From IMG/VR virus record IMGVR_UViG_3300027852_000021, positions 1 to 41,343 of that record: 41,343 nt of DNA. The stretch is one strand, 5' to 3'. Shown here piece by piece: positions 37,417 through 41,343 of the stretch. The position numbers and the translations under genes are program-made. The DNA comes from a virus. Position 1 is the stretch's first letter. The number at the start of each line of letters is the position of its first letter. A model generated the notes under the pieces. It saw only the letters and a list, made by a program, of their open reading frames with translations. It had not been told where the DNA came from and made no database searches.

Positions 37417-38910
37417 ATGGAAAACAATCAAAAAAACATACCAATGGTTTTTTCAAATGATCCCGCTGCGATTGCAGCGGCGGAAGGTGCAAGAGCAAGA
37501 ATCCAATCTGCGTATCAAGTGGCCCTGCATCGCCCACGGGACGTAGACAATGCAAGAGATAGGATTCTACGTGCATGCAAAAGACATCTTTTTGCTGCAA
37601 GGGTAGAATTTAGCAAACCAGTAGGGGGAAGAAAAATCAAAGGCCCTTCCGTGAGATTCGCAGAACTGGCCCTCCGTGAATGGGGAAACGTTGATATAGA
37701 AACCCAAACTATATACGAAGATGATTTTGTACGAAGGATTAAGGTCAGAGTACTTGACCTCGAATCAAACTCTGGATTCTCAAAGGAAATACAGATCAAC
37801 AAAACAGTTGAGAGAAAAAAAGGGAAAGACCGTGAGGTCTTGGGAGAGAGGCAAAACACTAAACACGAAACGGTATATATTGTACGTGCCACAGACGATG
37901 AGCTACAAAATAAAGAAAACGCTTTGATTTCAAAAGCTGTGCGAAATGAGGGATTAAGGCTGATCCCCTCAGACATAGTTGACGAAGCGATTGAAACATC
38001 AAGAGAAACGTTGAGGAAAAGAGATAAGGAAGACCCGGACGCAGCAAAGAAAACACTCCTTGATAGTTTTTCTGAACTAGGGGTAAGGCCAAAAGACATA
38101 ACGGCATATCTTAAGCACGATCTTGACACTATTACACCCTTTGAAATCGAAACTCTCAGGGGTATATATACGGCAATTGCGGACGGAGAGACAAGCTGGC
38201 AGACAATCGTTGTAAAAGAGGAAGAGGACAATAAAAAGAAAAACGACCTCCAAAAAACCCTTGACGAAATACCGACAAAGGAAAAAGAGGAAACGCCTCC
38301 GGATTTTGCCAAAAAGAAAGAACCTTCCACAAAAAAAGAAATCCTCGCCGTTTATGAGGAAGGATTAAAAGCCCTTGCTCACTACGGGATCAAAGAAGGG
38401 GAAATCCTTAAAAAGCTTGGCACAACAAAGGGAAAAATCACTATGGAGGACGTGCTTAAACTGAGGGGCTTTTATGCCCAAATATTGGAAGGTGCAGCCC
38501 CGGCCCACCTTTTTCCACCCAAGGAAGAAAAGTCCACAGTCTCCGGCAATGAGGCATGGGAATTCCCCGAGCCGGAGAAAAAGGAAAGTGAGATTTCCTT
38601 GTATTTCAAGAAGTGTGCTGAAGATAAGATAGAATTAGGGGAAGAAACCTATTATACAACCCTTGGTGATATAGGCTTTGCCAAGGCAAACGAGGCGAAA
38701 ACCAAGAAAGACCGGGACAAAGTGTTGAAAGCCCTGGAAGAGGCAAAGGAGAAGCAGGACAACGTGGAAGAAAAAATGGTCTTATGTCCTAATACCGGAG
38801 ACCCCAAAGACCCAACTACACAGGATGAAATGAAGTTGTCATATTGTAATGGACGGTGTGACAAAAGAGATGGCTGTCCGGCGTTTTCGGCTGGAAATGT
38901 TTTGAAGTGA
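37417..38910 (+). CDS. Putative ssDNA-annealing / recombination partner
   Basis: A 497-aa protein, ATG 37417 (AAAAGGAGGTGTATT). The N-terminal 220 residues carry a motif shared by a widespread phage protein family: RACKRHLFAARVEFSKPVGG, then SVRFAELALREWGNV and KTVERK, then KENALISKAVRNEGLRLIP. I believe this family partners RecE-like nucleases, but I cannot assign it to RecT, Erf or Rad52. The long Lys/Glu middle looks flexible. The C-terminus has a Cys cluster (YCNGRCDKRDGCPAF) that may bind metal. Position after the nuclease supports a recombination role. Confidence 0.7.
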   Translation: MENNQKNIPMVFSNDPAAIAAAEGARARIQSAYQVALHRPRDVDNARDRILRACKRHLFAARVEFSKPVGGRKIKGPSVRFAELALREWGNVDIETQTIYEDDFVRRIKVRVLDLESNSGFSKEIQINKTVERKKGKDREVLGERQNTKHETVYIVRATDDELQNKENALISKAVRNEGLRLIPSDIVDEAIETSRETLRKRDKEDPDAAKKTLLDSFSELGVRPKDITAYLKHDLDTITPFEIETLRGIYTAIADGETSWQTIVVKEEEDNKKKNDLQKTLDEIPTKEKEETPPDFAKKKEPSTKKEILAVYEEGLKALAHYGIKEGEILKKLGTTKGKITMEDVLKLRGFYAQILEGAAPAHLFPPKEEKSTVSGNEAWEFPEPEKKESEISLYFKKCAEDKIELGEETYYTTLGDIGFAKANEAKTKKDRDKVLKALEEAKEKQDNVEEKMVLCPNTGDPKDPTTQDEMKLSYCNGRCDKRDGCPAFSAGNVLK

Positions 38911-38919
38911 GGGGGGATC

Positions 38920-39135
38920 ATGAAAACGAGAAAGGTTATTATATACAGGTATGAAAAGGTTAAGGGAAAAATACACAATGAAAAAGTTATTGATGGCCAT
39001 GGGTTTTTTCATCAGTTTGGTTTAGATTATGAAGAATTTGAAACGGGGCCGGGTGTTTATTCGACAGCAATAGTCGAAATGCTGGACGGATCAGTAAAAA
39101 ATGTTCCAGTTGAGTTGATTGTTTTTAATGATTAA
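38920..39135 (+). CDS. Hypothetical early protein
   Basis: A 71-aa protein, ATG 38920, RBS GTGAGGGGGGATC. Beta-rich with aromatic residues (KVIIYRYEKVKGKIHNEKVI, then YEEFETGPGVYSTAIVEMLD). No family recognised. Confidence 0.65.
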   Translation: MKTRKVIIYRYEKVKGKIHNEKVIDGHGFFHQFGLDYEEFETGPGVYSTAIVEMLDGSVKNVPVELIVFND

Positions 39136-39161
39136 TCGTAAAGAAGGGGGGGAGTGGAAAA

Positions 39162-39362
39162 GTGAAAATAACAACAAATGAAAACGGGGGGGTTGTTATC
39201 AGGGAAATATATAGTGGTGTTATCATGGAAACTAAAGAGGGAAACCAAATAGCCGTCTGCATGCGTGATGATACCTTTGAAATCAATGTATGCCCCAAAG
39301 GGAAAAACATAAGAAATTGGTGGCGTGTTAACATGGACACGGACGAAATTACACCAATTTGA
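39162..39362 (+). CDS. Hypothetical early protein, GTG start
   Basis: A 66-aa protein with a GTG start at 39162 and GGGGGGGAGTGGAAAA before it. It is a small beta protein (NENGGVVIREIYSGVIMETK, later NWWRVNMDTDEITPI). Function unknown. The ATG at 39177 in this frame is an alternative. Confidence 0.6.
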   Translation: MKITTNENGGVVIREIYSGVIMETKEGNQIAVCMRDDTFEINVCPKGKNIRNWWRVNMDTDEITPI

Positions 39363-39377
39363 AAAGGAGCATAACTA

Positions 39378-40760
39378 ATGAAAAAAATAAAAGACTTAAT
39401 GCTGAAAAATTTCGGCAAAGTTGACCACCTTTCCATTAACATTAATCCAGGAGTCAATTTTCTTATTGGCGAAAACGGGTCCGGTAAAACAACTGCGGGA
39501 CAAACTGGAATATGGTTTGTACTAAAGGGTCTTGCACAAAAAGGCCCGGACGTATTTCACGCCGAACGGTTCCGGTTCATAGGCCCAAATGCTAAAAGCG
39601 CAAAGGGGCGAATAACAATCATAGACGAACACGAAGGTTTTGAGGCCGTCGTAGAGCGCAAAATCACAAAGTCAACTCCTACGCTCAAAATAACTGCGTC
39701 CGATGGGCGCCAATTGGGGCAAGCATGGCTTGATGAGATATTCAATGTTTTTACCATGAACATTTTCAGTCTTTCAAAAATGCCTCCCAAGGAACAAGCT
39801 CTGGCATTGGGGATAGATACCTCAAAACACGATAGTAAAATAAAGGCATTATTCGAGGAGCGAAAAGAGGCTAAAAAGGAGGCGGCCCGGCTAAGGGTAG
39901 TCGCCGACAAATGTGAACAGGTGGCTCCGGTTAAGCCAGTCGATCTTACCTCGCTGCTGAAGCAGAAAGAAGAGATCGACCAGGAGAACCACAAAAAGGC
40001 GAATGAATCAATGGCGAAACACAACAAAAGGATGCAAGAAGCCATCGCCTATAATGGAGAGCAAGGAAGGCTTGCAGAAAAACAAAGAATAGTAATGGAG
40101 GCGAAGGAAGCCGCTAAAGAAGCAAAGAAAGCTGCACAAGAAGCCCTTGACAAAGCACTTAAAGAAGAATCCGAGTTAATCAAACCGGACAAACTGATCC
40201 CCACAGACTTCCAGCCGGAAGAAGTTGATCTGATAGATACTGAAGAAATCTCAAACCAGATCATAAACGCCGAAGAAACGAACGAGAGGGCCCGTAGACA
40301 CGAAGAATATGTTAAGGCAATAAAAGAGTACGCTCAGTCAAATCGAGCATTAAGAGACATGATAAACAACTATGAAGAGGCTATAGAAGACAAAACCGCT
40401 TATATCCAGCAATCCAATCTCCCATTCTCTAACATGACGATTGACGAAAATGGCGGCCTTCTGGTAAGCGATAAGCCGTTTTGCGAACCGTATTTCAGCA
40501 AGGGTGAGATCATGCGGATGTCAATGACACTCGCAGTAACACAGGCAAAAGCCGGGGAATTGAAATACATCTTCATCCCGGATGCCAATAGCCTTGACCC
40601 GAAAAACAGGGAGAAAACAATTCAGTTTCTTTCTAATAAAGGGTTTCAGGTTATGGTCGAAATTGCCGACACAAAAAAGATCGGAGACAACTCAATCTTG
40701 TTGAAAGAACGTAGGGTAGTTGACTCCTACGAGGTTGAGGAGGGAGGTGTTGAGTTATGA
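39378..40760 (+). CDS. SMC/Rad50-like ATPase
   Basis: A 460-aa protein. The N-terminal head has KDLMLKNFGKVDHLSININP and Walker A GENGSGKT (residues 31-38). A long coiled coil follows with basic-acidic heptads (MEAKEAAKEAKKAAQEALDK), and the C-terminal lobe has a signature-like FSKGEIMRMSMTLAVTQAK and KYIFIPDANSLDP, the place of Walker B and D-loop. The Walker B acidic pair is not standard. It resembles the Rad50-type arm of phage SbcCD/gp46 complexes. With the RecE-like nuclease it may work on DNA ends. Confidence 0.8.
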   Translation: MKKIKDLMLKNFGKVDHLSININPGVNFLIGENGSGKTTAGQTGIWFVLKGLAQKGPDVFHAERFRFIGPNAKSAKGRITIIDEHEGFEAVVERKITKSTPTLKITASDGRQLGQAWLDEIFNVFTMNIFSLSKMPPKEQALALGIDTSKHDSKIKALFEERKEAKKEAARLRVVADKCEQVAPVKPVDLTSLLKQKEEIDQENHKKANESMAKHNKRMQEAIAYNGEQGRLAEKQRIVMEAKEAAKEAKKAAQEALDKALKEESELIKPDKLIPTDFQPEEVDLIDTEEISNQIINAEETNERARRHEEYVKAIKEYAQSNRALRDMINNYEEAIEDKTAYIQQSNLPFSNMTIDENGGLLVSDKPFCEPYFSKGEIMRMSMTLAVTQAKAGELKYIFIPDANSLDPKNREKTIQFLSNKGFQVMVEIADTKKIGDNSILLKERRVVDSYEVEEGGVEL

Positions 40761-41083
40761 AGAAAAAATATTTCGTCTACGACCCAATGGATAACGGGTT
40801 TGCGACCTTCGCCACAGTCCAGGAAAGAGACAAGGCGGAGGAAGAATTTATTCAGTATTACTTGGATGAAGTCTGGAGCGAAGACGTTGAGCACATTATA
40901 TCCGGGGTTATCACAAGAGAAGTAAAGGAATATGGTAGAATAAAAATGCCAGCCCCGGATGAAATAGATGAGGCTGGGTGTGATGTTGATGGTAACTATT
41001 GGCCCAACGGCATAGACTATATTTGTAATTACAAAATGGTTGACATCGAGGATGAATCTGGCAATGGAGGGGTCGAATTATAG
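40757..41083 (+). CDS. Acidic hypothetical protein
   Basis: A 108-aa protein, ATG 40757 overlapping the ATPase stop (ATGA). It is acidic with aromatic residues (YYLDEVWSEDVEHIISGVIT, then GRIKMPAPDEIDEAG). No family recognised. The tight coupling suggests a partner of the ATPase. Confidence 0.65.
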   Translation: MKKKYFVYDPMDNGFATFATVQERDKAEEEFIQYYLDEVWSEDVEHIISGVITREVKEYGRIKMPAPDEIDEAGCDVDGNYWPNGIDYICNYKMVDIEDESGNGGVEL

Positions 41084-41104
41084 CGAAAGGAGAGTTAACA
41101 AAAA

Positions 41105-41299
41105 ATGAATAAAATAACCATTGACGAATATACTCTATCCAACATTCTAAATAATTATTGTTCCTGCGGCGGTCGTGGGCCGAAAGATGATCCGTGTGAC
41201 GCATGTGCTATTTGGCATGAAATTATAGCGTGTAAAACCGAAGACTTGGCGGATAAAGATTTCTTAAGGGAGAAGCAAAATAAAAAACGGAAACTGTAA
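41105..41299 (+). CDS. Small Cys-rich protein at the circle junction
   Basis: A 64-aa protein, ATG 41105 with GCGAAAGGAGAGTTAACAAAAA upstream in part. NYCSCGGRGPKDDPCDACAI gives two Cys pairs, a likely metal site, followed by a basic end. Its last 78 bases are repeated at 1-78 because the circle was opened here. The next gene overlaps its end. Confidence 0.7.
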   Translation: MNKITIDEYTLSNILNNYCSCGGRGPKDDPCDACAIWHEIIACKTEDLADKDFLREKQNKKRKL

Positions 41300-41343
41300 A
41301 TATTGTGGGGCCCCCTTGCCGGATTCCAAAGGGAAAAGAGCAT
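41222..41343. repeat. Terminal direct repeat, copy 2 (circular overlap)
   Basis: This segment is identical to 1-122 (see that entry). It contains the end of the Cys-rich gene at 41105-41299 and the beginning of the zinc-ribbon gene at 59-316. Confidence 0.93.

Noticed and set aside
37515-38330. Long minus-strand frame opposite the recombination gene
   Set aside because: It is a Ser/Phe/Leu-rich shadow of the plus-strand gene, with no RBS and no operon partner.
1-41343. tRNA genes, integrase, insertion sequences
   Set aside because: No cloverleaf, recombinase motif or transposase was recognised by reading; small divergent ones could be missed without a search.

Overview
The window is a complete, circularly permuted tailed-phage genome of about 41.2 kb. 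Its first 122 bases are repeated exactly as its last 122 bases, so it closes into a circle of 41,221 bp. The virion genes belong to the P22-like podovirus lineage: terminase, P22-type portal, scaffold, P22-type coat protein, gp4- and gp10-like tail hub proteins, ejection proteins and a beta-helix tailspike. The host cannot be named. Purine-rich ribosome binding sites (AAGGAGG) and TTGACA/TATAAT promoters are used throughout. A P22-type tailspike and an M15 peptidase endolysin would suit a Gram-negative host. No integrase, tRNA, rRNA or CRISPR array was seen.

Layout. (1) Positions 59-2574 (+) continue, across the circle junction, the early operon that starts near 35.47 kb. This stretch ends in four short hairpin elements that look like integron attC sites. 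They separate membrane-protein genes and one 191-bp unit with no gene that carries three perfect palindromes around TGATATCA. A terminator follows at 2581-2634. (2) Positions 2666-27228 (-) form one late operon. In transcription order it holds tail-fibre-like genes, terminase, portal, a sulfotransferase-like gene, scaffold, coat, decoration genes, a glycosyltransferase and a methyltransferase, tail hub proteins, ejection proteins, tailspike and lysis. (3) Positions 27305-27900 are a control region. A near-consensus promoter starts a GC-rich structured leader of about 200 nt that ends at a strong intrinsic terminator just before the late operon, an arrangement like lambda pR'-6S RNA-tR'. Upstream lie a 58-aa gene and two divergent promoters. 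(4) Positions 27900-29606 (+) are a small operon with a possible ribbon-helix-helix protein, an HNH endonuclease and small proteins, closed by a GC-rich terminator. (5) Positions 29638-35338 (-) are the replication module: a Cro/CI-type repressor at its head, many tiny Cys-rich proteins, a DUF1064-type nuclease, a DNA methyltransferase, a replisome-organizer-like protein and a DnaB-type helicase. (6) Positions 35437-41299 (+) are the recombination module: a RecE-like nuclease, a likely annealing partner and an SMC/Rad50-like ATPase.

How it works together (inference). The region 35339-35470 is an immunity-like switch between the two early operons. The HTH gene is probably leaderless. The early operons replicate and recombine DNA, and the late operon is probably released by antitermination at the leader terminator. 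The most unusual part is the attC-like cassette array. If it is real, the phage carries integron gene cassettes at the distal end of its early operon, although no integron integrase is visible. Also unusual are the palindromic cassette, the RBS-masking leaders shared by two cassettes, the late leader RNA, and three small genes with damaged or missing start or sense codons.
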